This document shows, piece after piece, positions 11,693 through 21,570 of a stretch of DNA of 64,000 nucleotides. This DNA comes from Apoda limacodes. Taxonomy: Eukaryota; Arthropoda; Insecta; Lepidoptera; Limacodidae. The translations under genes and the position numbers were made by a program. Within the stretch, counting starts at the first letter, position 1. Each line of letters starts with the position of its first letter. Location: contig OX291561.1 in the NCBI GenBank assembly GCA_946406115.1, positions 1,046,273-1,110,272 on the forward strand, given 5' to 3'. Under the pieces are notes generated by a model, which was given only the letters and a program-made list of their open reading frames with translations, did not search any database and was not told the DNA's origin.

Positions 11693-11911
11693 GTATATTT
11701 TTGATATTTAAAATTGACTATGTATGATTCATAATAATAGTAGTAGTATAGTGTAGATCATAAAACAAAATGTTTTTCCTTATTTTCAGGTAATCCAACA
11801 GCAGCTTAAGATTTAGTACTCCGTTATTTTTAAATTTTATCTTGACGTAACACTGATGGTGGCTATGTGTTTCTAAACGAATGCCATTAAATAAATCAAT
11901 CAATCAATCAA

Positions 11912-11919
11912 TTATATTT
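11912..11919. repeat. Candidate target-site duplication, right copy
   Basis: TTATATTT directly after the fourth TCAA unit; it matches 6101-6108. Confidence 0.5.
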
Positions 11920-12048
11920 TTTGGTTGTTACGGTTTTCTTATATTTTTGAGTTCTTTCTGTTTTGTTATATGTATTAGTTGTTACTTCGTTTTTCTTACA
12001 TATTGTTTTTGTTATTATTTTACTTGTTTTCGTTACGTTTGAGTCACC

Positions 12049-12094
12049 ATGAGTTACCGAAATAAGCCTTGTGTTTTCGGTTGCTCTGATCTTG
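12049..12094 (+). CDS. THAP9-like gene, exon 1 (start of THAP zinc finger)
   Basis: It begins MSYRNKPCVFGCSD. The Cys at 8 and 12 are the first two zinc ligands of a C2CH THAP finger. The exon ends at a consensus donor (G|GTAAGT) carrying one base into exon 2. The ATG is the first in the frame, and a THAP finger at the extreme N-terminus is normal for this family. Confidence 0.75.
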
Positions 12095-12611
12095 GTAAGT
12101 AAACTTTTATTTAACTATTACGTCGTTATATTGACATATGCCATGTCAAGACGCCTAAGTTCTTCGTTGCAGTTAGAAATTCACCCTAGAACATACATGA
12201 AAACTTAAATCTAGCCGGTATTTCACAAAAATATATAATATACTTATAGTTACAAGAGTTATTATTCAAAAACTTTCTTTAGTTTTAAGACTGCTTGAAA
12301 CTGTACTGAAACTCTAAGTTGTTTCTCGAACAGCCCTTGAAAGAACTTGAAAGTGATATCATTAATTTTATAACTATGCCTAGCTTCCCAGTGGTAATAA
12401 CAGTATTTAGGGTGCTATCCTAAATACTGTTATTTGAAGTTATATGGACTATAGCATTCCTCAAGGATTGGTCTATCAAAGAATTTTTCAAATCTGACTG
12501 ATAGTTCCAGAGACTAACATCTTCAATCTATCTATCTATATATAATCTGTACTAACACACTTCTTTATCTATAATATTTGAAAGGATTTACTTTATTTCT
12601 GGATGTTGCAG

Positions 12612-12817
12612 GTGTGTATCTGCATACTTTTCCAAACCCGGAAAAGAAACCTGAGTTGTTTCTGCATGGGTGTCTATTGTAGGTGACAAATTAAAAGAAA
12701 GGGATCCTGTTAAGATTTACAGACTTAAACGTGTTTGTGACTATCATTTTGAACCCGTGGATAAGACAAGTGGTCATCGCCTGGCTGTTTCTGCTATCCC
12801 AAAACTTTACCTGCAAG
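12612..12817 (+). CDS. THAP9-like gene, exon 2 (rest of THAP domain, frameshifted)
   Basis: The acceptor is TTGCAG|G. It reads VYLHTFPNPEKKPELF in phase with exon 1, then breaks; a second frame continues AWVSIVGDK...RVCDYHFEP...AIPKLYLQ, giving the conserved W, the C..H zinc-ligand pair and the AIP-type end of the THAP fold. The two frames are offset by one base near 12660-12668, at a short T run. With one base counted as missing, the exon's phase fits exon 3, so I read this as a one-base deletion or a sequencing error. The donor is AAG|GTCAGT. Confidence 0.75.
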
Positions 12818-13107
12818 GTCAGTCAACTTGACTACTATTTTTAATGTCTGAACCAGTAAAATCGGTATATTTGGATCTTAAACTTGTTCAGAACCCTTGC
12901 TCAGATCTATAACCTAAGTTACTCCTACATAAGTATTCTTCTTTTTAAATGCTTTTACTTTACTTGGCTGTAAAGTAAATTCCTCCTTTCCCTCCTCTGT
13001 TTCACATTTATTATTGTATGTACAAAATCATAAAAAATTTAAGAAATCATGATATGTTTAAGAAATAATTATAAAGTATTAAATAATTATATTGTAAAAT
13101 GTTTTAG

Positions 13108-13218
13108 GTATGTTTAAGTCTGGATTGGCCATGATTCAATTAGAGCATAATTATTGTGTGCCAAGAATGTCTGGGACATCAAGCGATGCAACTGCTACAT
13201 GTTCAACGGCTTTTTCAG
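13108..13218 (+). CDS. THAP9-like gene, exon 3 (linker)
   Basis: Acceptor TTTTAG|G, donor TCAG|GTGTGT, both in phase with their neighbours (one base carried in and out). It encodes about 37 residues (MFKSGLAMIQLEHNYC...) with no recognised domain, consistent with the variable linker after a THAP finger. Confidence 0.6.
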
Positions 13219-13376
13219 GTGTGTATGTAATTAAATTAAAGTTTGATAAATATAAGAGGACAATCTTGATAAAAAAATACTATTATACAAGCTAAAATGT
13301 TATTTGCCAACTGCTGCATTTGCATATTAATTTCGTTATAAAATGGCCAAACTTAAAAGTATGTTTTCTATTACAG

Positions 13377-13507
13377 ACAGCACCTCTGCTGCAGTTGTTG
13401 AAAGTCGAGTTCCTCCGGTCCCTGCAGAATACATACTTCCAATTGTTTCACAACCAACAACATTGTGTCTTCAAGAATCTACAGAAGTTATAATTCATTC
13501 AAAAAAG
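13377..13507 (+). CDS. THAP9-like gene, exon 4 (linker)
   Basis: Acceptor TTACAG|A in phase with exon 3; it reads DSTSAAVVESRVPPVPAEY... to the donor AAG|GTACTT. A Ser/Pro/Thr-rich linker without known domain. It ends in phase 0, which does not fit the next recognisable exon at 18312. Confidence 0.55.
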
Positions 13508-14389
13508 GTACTTTCTACATTGCTATCGAAAAAAATTTGTTTAGCTTTCAATGATTCCTAATTATGCAATACAACTATACATATATAACATCACATGTGT
13601 TGCCAGAAGGGATAGGCAGATACTGGAGAATTAAAATCGCTACAATCCTGACATAACTATTTTGCTTCATCTATTCACATCATCAATGCTTTCATACACG
13701 TTCGCTGGTTTAGAACTCCTTTGACCTGGCCTTCTCTGAGATGGATTCAATTTGTTCAAGATACAATACCAACTCATCTGTATACTTTTTCCTCATAAAT
13801 TTATATTAAGCATTTTTTGAATATCCTCTCAACACGTCCAAACCATCTTAACATATTTTTCTCAATCTTTTACTTCACAATGCTTCTGTATCTCACTATT
13901 TCTTATTTTGTCATTGAGGAGACACCACACATACTTCTCAATACTCTTATTTCCACTGTATATATTCTACTTACCTGCTTTGTTTGCCATTCCCAACATT
14001 TACTTGACCATTTACTGTTGGACCCATTGCTCCCTTATGACAATAATTGATAGATGGCGTTGTATCTGTAATTTTAAATTGTAAATGACTCTGCCTCAAC
14101 TTACACTTAGCCGGTTTTTATAATTTGTTGTTATAGTTTAGAACTCACACTATTTTTCACTGCTAGTTTGGAGTTTGTATGTATTACTGTTTTTAAATGA
14201 CTTAGTTCGGGCATAACTCCTTCATATACAGACAGATTTGCAAAATAATTTTTTTTATTTAAAAGGGCAGACTTCTGAGGTGGTCCCATATTAATGTAGT
14301 GAATTTAAAACTTAAAAAAATAATATGTATTAATTTAGAACTGGTGGAACGCCTTTTATGTTGATGATTGTATAAAATTTCGTTACGAG
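13508..14389. other. Intron sequence, no further exon recognised
   Basis: AT-rich. The 77-residue frame at 13817-14050 has no recognisable domain and I do not call it. An additional exon repairing the phase between exons 4 and 5 could lie here but I cannot identify one. Confidence 0.4.
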
Positions 14390-15408
14390 TATGGATGGCT
14401 ATATCAATGTGGAATTAGAGGCAAAGCTTTTTGACCTCCTATAGTATGTAGGTAGGAGTAGGAGACCACAGAAAATAGATGTCAATGGTGAAAGATCTCC
14501 GGGATCAGCAGTCACTATGGGAGTCCCTCAGGGCTCAATTTTAGGTCCTTTTCTATCTCTTATTTACATTAATGATCTCTCATGTCATGTAAAAATCCAT
14601 GACATTGTCTTATTTGCTGGTGACACCTCTTTGGTTTCTAAAGTTAAAGTTAAGACGACAGACATGTTATGATGAATTAAATAATGCCCTTCTTAAAATT
14701 GTAAATTGGTTTAACGCTAATAATTTGTTACTTAATAAAAAAAAACCAAATGTGTTATATTTACATTACCAAATGTTAGTCAGATACAGAAATGTATTAA
14801 TATTAAACAAGCAATTAAACTTGTTAAGTCAACAGTCTAGAAAATAAGACAATTGACCGATGTCGACACTGCAAAAATAGTATATTTTAGCTATTTCCAT
14901 AGTTAAATGACATATGGTATCCTATTGTGGGGTAGTGCTGCTGATGTAAATACAATATTTTTGTTACAAAAAAGGGTAATTTGTGCTATTTATAAATTAG
15001 GATCTAGGATATCTCTGAGGGATAGGTTTAGGGAAGTAAAAATTTTGACTTTAGAGTCGCAGTACATATATGAAAATCTTTTATATGTATATAAAAATAT
15101 CAATAGTTTCAGCAAGAAAAGTGACGTTCATAAAGTAAATACTAGAAGTAAAAATAAGCTGTTGGTGCATGATACACGTCTACACAAAATAAGTAACTCT
15201 TTTATGGGGCAATGTATACACTTTTACAACAAAGTTCCCAATAATATTCAAAAGCTATCAATAAGTAAATTTAAATCTTTTATCAAACAAGTACTTTGTA
15301 AAAAAGCATACTACAATATTTCAGACTATGTAAATGATAAAAATCCTTGGGACTGAAGATGCTCAATTACAGGATGCATAGGTAAACCAAATTAAAATTG
15401 AAATAATA

Positions 15409-17331
15409 TTTTTTTTTTTTTTTTTTTTTTTTTTTATACCACTAAGGTGGCAAACAAGCCTACGGTCCGCCTGATGGTAAGCGGTCACCGTAGCCTATGG
15501 ACGCTTGCAACACCAGGGGCATCACTCGCGCGTTGCCGACCCTTCAGAAATCTAATAACTTCTTTTTTGAAGAACCCCATACTGTAGTCCTTAGAGAAAA
15601 CCTTGGCAGGGAGCTCATTCCACAACCCAAGGGTTCGCGGGAGGAAGTTTCTCTGAAACCGCACTGTACGCGACCATTTTGGTTCCAAAGTGTGAGAATG
15701 AATTCCCTGTCGATGGCGAGCGGTGCGATGGTAGAAAGTAGCCGTGGGCATCATTTCGAACAATTCCTCAGAACACAATCCATTGTACAAGCGGTAGAAC
15801 ACACACAGGGAGGCAAAGTCTCTCCTCAGACTTAAGGGTTCGATACCGCAAGTGAGTTTGGGATCGTCGACAATTCTCACAGCCCGTCGTTGAACCGAGT
15901 CAAAAGGGCCAAGCTGGTATCCGGGTGCACCCGCCCAGAGATGGCAGCAGTACTCCATATGGGGCCGGACTTGCGACTTGTAAAGTAGCAACCTTTGCCC
16001 CGACGTGAAGTACTGCTTCGCTCTGTTGAGTACACCAAGTTTTTTGGACGCCAGCTTTACCTTGCCTAGCAAATGATCTCGGAACTGAACATCGCTGGAG
16101 ATGTCAACGCCAAGGATCCCAATGCTCTTGGAGATGGAGAGGGGAGTGTTCTGGAATTGTGGGACTACAGTGAATGGGGTTTTCTTAGCGGTGAACGCGC
16201 AGACTTGTGTCTTTGAAGGGTTGAATCGGACCAAGTTTTCCCGCCCCCAGTCAGAGACCTTGGACAGACCGATCTCGATTTGAGACACAAGTTCTTCACG
16301 CTTTTCCTCCACAACGGAACGTGGGATGCTTGCACGGCCCGTGTAATAAGCGTCTCCAGTACTGTCATCTGCATAGCAATGTATGTTGTTGATGTCCAAC
16401 ATATCATTGATGTGCAGTAGAAACAGCGTAGGAGACAGCACAGAGCCTTGCGGGACACCAGCATTAATGTCCATGCTATCAGAGCAACTACCGTCAACTA
16501 CGGCTCGTATGCTTCTGCCGGACAAAAAGCTAGCCACCCATTTGCACAAACCCTCGGGCACTCCGTAAGAAGGCAACTTCGATAGAAGACCCCGGTGCCA
16601 GACCCGATCGAACGCCTTCGCTATGTCTAGGCTACATGCCAATGCCTCCCCCTGACTCTCAATGGCTAGTGCCCATCGGTGTGTGAGATACACTAGAAGG
16701 TCACCAGTTGAGCGACCGTGGCGAAAGCCATATTGACGGTCACTGATCAGGTCGTGTTTTTCTAGGTATCTCAAAAGCTGTGTGTTGATCACACGCTCCA
16801 TCACCTTGGAGAGGAGAGAGGTTATAGCGATAGGCCTGTAATTCGATGGATCTGATCTATCGCCCTTTTTGGGCACCGGGTGCACATTTGCATTTGGAAA
16901 TCCATGAAGACGGAAATTGCCTAGTGTGGTAGGAAAGCGTGAAGAGGCGCGTGAGTACAGGACATAACTCAGGAGCACACTGCTTAAGCACCACTGCTGG
17001 TATGCCGTCTGGCCCACTCGACTTATGAACGTCTAGGGAAAGCAACGCCCGCCGGACCTCGCGCTGTGTTATAGAGATTTCCGGCATGGTCTTACCGCAC
17101 CACGGTAAAGTAGGTGGTACAGCGCCTTCGTCGTTCACATTCGAGTTAGAGGCAAAGAGACTGCCCAATAGATCGGCTTTCTCTTTTGCACTGTGGGCCA
17201 AGTCACCATCGGTCTTTCGCAGTGGTGGTAATGACGACTGGCAGAAGTTCCCCTCGGCAGCTTTAGCAAGCGACCAGAAAGCACGACTCCCAGAAGGATA
17301 GCTCGCAAGTCGCCCACCTATTTTGCCGATG
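15409..17331 (-). mobile_element. Jockey-like family A element nested in family B
   Basis: A reverse-strand, 5'-truncated non-LTR retrotransposon. The poly-T at 15409-15435 is its poly-A tail. AATAATA flanks it at 15402-15408 and 17332-17338, a candidate 7-bp target duplication. The element supplies most of an RT ORF (15485 to about 16870), with the upstream part in another frame (about 16857-17320). It lies in the 3' UTR of the family B element, so it inserted later. Confidence 0.85.
15485..17320 (-). pseudogene. Reverse transcriptase of family A, one frameshift
   Basis: Reading right to left: KSSGPDGIPAVVLKQ, then a frame change near 16870, then VPKKGDRSDPSNYRPIAITS, RQYGFRHGRSTGDLL, LDIAKAFDRVWH, AGVPQGSVLSPTLFLLHIND and CYADDSTGDAYYTG. 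All RT blocks including the YADD are intact downstream of the frameshift. The C-terminal part (about 170 residues) carries the family's FNPSKTQ and YCCHLWAGAPGY blocks. The endonuclease is missing through 5' truncation. It ends VASVHRLR* about 50 bases before the tail. The copies at 23770, 37775 and 49965 are shorter relatives. Confidence 0.88.
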
Positions 17332-17589
17332 AATAATAAAATAAAATAGTACGGCTTAAATTTTTTATTTAAAACATTGATTGTATTTTTAGTTTTTATA
17401 ATGTTTTTTAAAAGAGTAACTATCGAGTTTCTTGCCGGATTCTTCTCGGTAGAAATCAACAACATTGTAAACCGGAGAAAGGGTGGAAGGGGGTTCAAAA
17501 AATAGTATTTCATAACTTTGACGATTCAAAAGTGATTGTAAAATCCTAATTTGAATAAAATATTTTGACTTTGATGTTTATGGAGTACG

Positions 17590-17890
17590 AAAAAAGCAAT
17601 TTGTCACTCAAAAGTAAAAATATAAAAACTTTTTGAACCCGGTTGTTTATTTTGTTAAATAGTTTTTTACAACAGAGCAAAAATAACGCAAATCTTGTAT
17701 GGGGATCCCCTTAAATTTTTACTTTTTAATATTTTTATTATTTGTCAAATTACCCATTATAACACATATTCTGTGACAATTTGTGCTTCTACCTGTTCTA
17801 AAAGATAGAGCTCTCTATTGGTCAGACAGACAGTGTAGGCTTAGTAATAGGGCTCCCTTGGCACCTATTGGTGCCCAACAACAACAGTCA
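17590..17890 (-). repeat. Interspersed lepidopteran-type repeat ('CCCTATTACTAAG' family)
   Basis: Read on the reverse strand this matches the repeats at 34460-34740, 45770-46200 and 47860-48110: 'ccctattactaag...ctgtctgtctgacc', then 'aggtagaag', 'tgtcacag', and a 'ccccata' block. No ORF. I do not know which superfamily mobilises it. Confidence 0.6.
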
Positions 17891-18311
17891 GGACTGATCA
17901 TCTGCTTATTCAGAAATATGTTCTTAAAACGAGCTGCTTCATTTCCATACATTTATTTTGTTGACTTGAACTTGATCATAGAATTAATAACTCAAAAAAA
18001 CTCTCTCTTATCACAGTAATGACTGTCTGTGTGTGTCGTGGATGGCTATCGGAAACATATATCATAAAACAGCCAAAGGATTAAGATATTGCCGTGTCTT
18101 ATGTAAAAGTTTGTTTATTAGTTTCTTTGACTCTGTAACTAATCGTCGTGATTTATTGTATAGACATATGTTTTAGGGGCCTAAGAGTTACATTATTTAT
18201 TGGATATTTTTTGTAGGTGCAACCGCGGGGCGCGCAGTTAGTTAAATATTGCAATAAAACAAAATATTCAAAAAAGTAAAAGTATTAATTTTTTATTTAT
18301 AATGCTTTCAG

Positions 18312-20002
18312 GGAAAAAACGCGTTCACTGCCAAACGAAGAGAAGCATAAGACACTTGCAAAATGAAATATGCAGATTGAGGGCAAAAGGCAAAATTTTC
18401 AAAGGCAGATTAAAAAATGCTGAGAAAATTGCCAATAATTTCACTACTCATAAATTGGTCAAAAATATGACTGACCCTGCTAAACTATTCACCCGTATAC
18501 AGGTGCAAGAAACTAAGAAAAAAGCGAAAGGAAGAAGATATACAATTGACGAAAAAATTTTGGCCTTGTCCCTGTTTAAAAAAAGTCCTAAAACATATAA
18601 GTTGCTTCACAAATTATTTACACTGCCATCAAAAAAATCATTAAAGGCATTGTTGGCACAAATAAAATTAAAGGCTGGCATAAATGATGCTATTTTTGAT
18701 GAGCTTCGGAACAATGTTGAAAAAATGAGCAAAGAAGAAAGATTAGTAACCCTTGTGTTTGACGAAATGTCTTTGACACCTTATGTTCATTACAATTCTA
18801 ATTTGGATGAATTAGTTGGATTTGAAAATGATGGAATGCAAAAAAGTTGCAAATTGGCTGGCCATGTGTTAGTTTTTATGGTAAAGGGTATTAAGGCCAA
18901 CTTTAAACAACCAGTTGCTTACTATTTGACCCAGAATATGAAGCATACCCAACTAAAAGATATAGTCAAAACAGTTATTGCAAAAGTTCAAAAAGCAAAT
19001 CTTGAAATTGTTGCTACAGTTTGTGATCAAAGTACATTAAATGTGAGTACCATAAATGGACTTGTCAATGACACCAAAGAACAATATTTAAAAGAAGGGA
19101 AAGAATGGCGCAAAGAATTTTTTTTGGTTAATAAAAAGGAAATAATCCCACTTTTCGATGTCCCACATTTGATAAAAGGATTAAGGAATAATTTACTAAA
19201 TAAAGATTTGCATTATGTTGATGACAAAGGGGTTAAAAGGATTTTGAAGTGGGATTATTTTCAAAAAGTTTATGAAGCTGATGTGAATTTAGGAGAGTTG
19301 CGGTACCTATATAAAATAACAAATAAACACATAGACCCATCAAAAATAAAAAAAATGAGAGTGAAAAATGCTACTCAACTTTTTAGTCACAGTATGGCCT
19401 TAGCCACTGATCACTTGGTATCTAGAGGCGATATTGAAAATGATTGCAAAGATTTGATTCCTTTTGTTTTAACAATAGATAAACTCTTTGACAGCTTGAA
19501 TAGTTCATCATTCCATATACCAAATGGTAAAATCTATAAAGGACCTGTACGGCGTAACTCTCCACACCACACTCTTTGGCAAAATGCTTTGAAACTCTTA
19601 AAGTCAATCAAGTTTATACAAAAAAAATCTAATGGAGAGTCTGTTGAAAAATCTGTTCCAACTGTAAAAAAATTTATAAGAACCATTGAGGGATTTCAAT
19701 CACTTTGGAAATTATTGCATAACAAATATCTTTTTAAATGCATTCTCACTAGAAATTTTAATCAGGACCCACTAGAGAATTTTTTTGGAAGCATTAGGAG
19801 TATTGGTGCTAGAAATGTAAGTCCAAATTGTATGGGGTTTGAGGGAGCGTTTAAAACTCTCTTATTAAATAATTTTAGTTCAACACATTCATTTAATGCA
19901 AATTGTGAAGAAGACTTTAATAACTGTCTACACAGCTATTTATTTTTTATTGAAAATAAAACGAAATATAATAATGTTCCTTCGTCACCCCCATGCAATT
20001 GA
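18312..20002 (+). CDS. THAP9/P-type transposase, catalytic exon
   Basis: The open frame is 566 residues from an ATG at 18302, but that ATG lies in the acceptor (CTTTCAG|GG), so the coding exon probably starts at 18312. Basic coiled-coil at about residues 10-45. Then GRRYTIDEKILALSLFKKSP and LPSKKSLKALL, typical of the P-transposase family. Catalytic acids as in P transposase: Asp154 (LVFDEMSL), Asp242 (VCDQSTLN) and Glu492 (NQDPLENFFGSIR), numbered from 18302. FDVPHLIKGLRNNLL (285-299) is the family's conserved block before the inserted region. It ends prematurely (PSSPPCN*) where the frame shifts to that of 19970-20540. The family cuts and inserts DNA at element ends; THAP9 proteins are host copies of the same enzyme. 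Confidence 0.88.
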
Positions 20003-20540
20003 CAATCCAATAGATATTGTTAATTCTAATGCAGATTTGTCTACGGATGGCATCCAAAAAGGCAATTATGTTTGTGGCTGGATACTATCAAAATGTTTAA
20101 AAAACGTTGTCAAAAATTGCAAAGTTTGTCGAAAGGCGCTATGTGGGGATGCAAAATCAAAAGATAATGCTTACATAGCATTGAAGGAATATAATAAAAA
20201 TAAAAAGTGGTTGAGTTATCCTTCGGAAAGAATGGCGAGTTGTTTCCGCGAAAGTCAAAACTTAATAATTTCTTTTTTGAAGAAAGACTGCCATGTGCCA
20301 GGAATCAGAGATAGAATTAAAATATTTGTGAATATATTTAACGATTTTAATTTTATGCAATGTGTTGTACACAAAGAAAGACTTCAGAACTACATGATTG
20401 ATGTAACAATAAATATAATTATAAACAGTTGGTGCAGGTCAGTCAACAGAATATTGTCTGGAAAAATTACATATGAAAATGGTGATGATAAGGTGAAAAT
20501 AGCTGCCCAAAAATATTATCTCAAACATAAACATAAATAA
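19970..20540 (+). CDS. THAP9/P-type transposase, C-terminal part in shifted frame
   Basis: The frame one base over continues from about 19970: HAIDNPIDIVNSN, then GNYVCGWILSKCLKNV with KNCKVCRKALC, matching the conserved 'Y.aG....k......C..C...L' C-terminal segment of THAP9-type proteins. It runs to a stop at 20538-20540. The frame is open further back (to 19896), but that part overlaps the catalytic exon and is not family-like. One frameshift, or an unrecognised small intron, separates the two parts. Confidence 0.7.
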
Positions 20541-20550
20541 GTAAAAAAAT

Positions 20551-21570
20551 GGAAGTGTATACAGTGCCGCTAAGGACAATGTACAGCTATCAATTTGGGA
20601 AGAACCGTAGCCTACGCGTCATAATAGTGGCACCATCTAGTTTGCATGGTGTTTACGGCAAAATAACATGACCGTTTAAAGTACTGTAATGTAGTATCTT
20701 TCGAAATGTATTGCGATGTCATTTGTAATATCTTTATATTGTTAAGATACTTTGCTGAAATTAGATTTGTCATAGACTTTGGGTGGTGTAAGCACCGTAT
20801 CACATTGTGTTCCTACAGGAAATCATTGGTGGATCAGGATATTCTGTCTTTCTAGCTATCCCCAGCTAAAAATAAAGTCACCCCTTTGCACAGTTGCAAC
20901 TTTACGAGTTTTATCGAGATAAAGTATTCTTTATCCTTCTCTATCCCTACAGCTATAATAAGTACGAGAGAAGATGAGCATTTCTGAGCTTGAGACTAGA
21001 GAGGCACCATCATGTCACCAGAGATTGGAGTAGGTAGAACTGTTTAGGGGCAATGATCTGAAACATATGTAAATATCGAGATGAATATACCTACTGATTT
21101 TAAAAGAAAGCGACTTTAGCATATTGTAGAAAATTTATTAAGTAATGATTTCTGTGTATGTAAAAATTTGTTTATCTGATAAAAAACGATGATATGTTAG
21201 TACTTGTCAAAAATTGTTAATTTCGGACGCACGTTAACTGTATAGGTATACATAGAAACGATTGAATCAGTCTTATGTAAATGTACTTATCTCACTAACT
21301 TCATTATATTTAGTCCATTCCCAAGTAATCCGAAATTTATCAAAACCGGTTTTAAAAAACTGCATAACCATGTTATGAAAGCATGATGCAAGTACCAAAA
21401 ACAGCTTTGCCTACTCCGATCACTGCCTTTCACCAAGTGGTATATTAAGAGAAGACCAGTATCCATATCTTTTACGGCAAACTAAGAAGCGCAACTATTA
21501 TGCCTCAGAACCTACGATTTCTTAACTGAAAGCGATACAGTTTAGCGCTAGCGGCATTCTGTACACTTCC
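20551..21570. mobile_element. Non-autonomous element with about 115-bp inverted termini
   Basis: The left end GGAAGTGTATACAGTGCCGC and the right end, which reverse-complements to GGAAGTGTACAGAATGCCGC, open a long imperfect inverted repeat. It includes 'cgtag', 'cataatagt' and 'tagtttgc' at matching distances (arms about 20551-20665 and 21455-21570). AAAAT flanks both sides, a weak candidate target duplication. No transposase inside. It sits 10 bases after the stop of the THAP9-like gene. Confidence 0.65.

Larger units (their letters stand above)
6109..11911 (+). mobile_element. Full-length, apparently intact I-like non-LTR retrotransposon
   Basis: About 5.8 kb with a 5' UTR (6109-6393, start inferred from the target duplication), ORF1 (6394-8037), ORF2 (7988-11692, overlapping ORF1 by 50 bases in another frame), a 3' UTR and a terminal run of four TCAA units (11896-11911). 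ORF2 carries endonuclease, RT and RNase H in that order, the layout of I-like and R1-like elements. Both ORFs are free of stops and frameshifts, and the core catalytic motifs are present. This contrasts with every other retroelement in the window and suggests a recent insertion that may still be mobile. The 5' boundary is less certain than the 3' boundary. Confidence 0.85.
14390..17576 (+). mobile_element. Jockey/CR1-type family B element, split by an inserted element
   Basis: A 5'-truncated RT fragment on the + strand: GVPQGSILGPFLSLIYINDL, then LFAGDTSL where a live enzyme has xADD, so the catalytic site has A-G-D-T instead of A-D-D-T. The 3' part of the ORF is 14907-15356, ending SDYVNDKNPWD. 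The 3' UTR runs to 15408, is interrupted by the family A element, and resumes at 17332 with 'ttatttaaaacattgattg', shared with the copy at 54110-54140. It ends near 17576 with a 'ttttgactttga' tail. It lies in the intron of the THAP9-like gene in the same orientation. Confidence 0.8.
12049..20540 (+). pseudogene. THAP9 / P-element-type transposase gene with two frame breaks
   Basis: A multi-exon gene whose parts match the P-element transposase / THAP9 family: an N-terminal C2CH THAP DNA-binding domain (exons 12049-12094 and 12612-12817), a linker (13108-13218, 13377-13507), then a coiled-coil, the RNase-H-like catalytic domain with its insertion, and the C-terminal domain (18312-20540). Phases agree across the first four exons. 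Exon 4 ends in phase 0 while the big exon needs one carried base, so an exon may be missing or lost; exon 3 would join it in phase. There is a one-base frameshift in the THAP domain and another near 19975. The intron at 13508-18311 has been enlarged by nested retrotransposons. I infer a decaying or error-containing transposase gene. A functional gene with sequencing errors in homopolymers is the main alternative. Confidence 0.8.

Noticed and set aside
20551..21570. Terminal inverted repeats of the THAP9/P-like gene itself
   Set aside because: Both arms lie after the gene rather than on either side of it, so this is a separate element.
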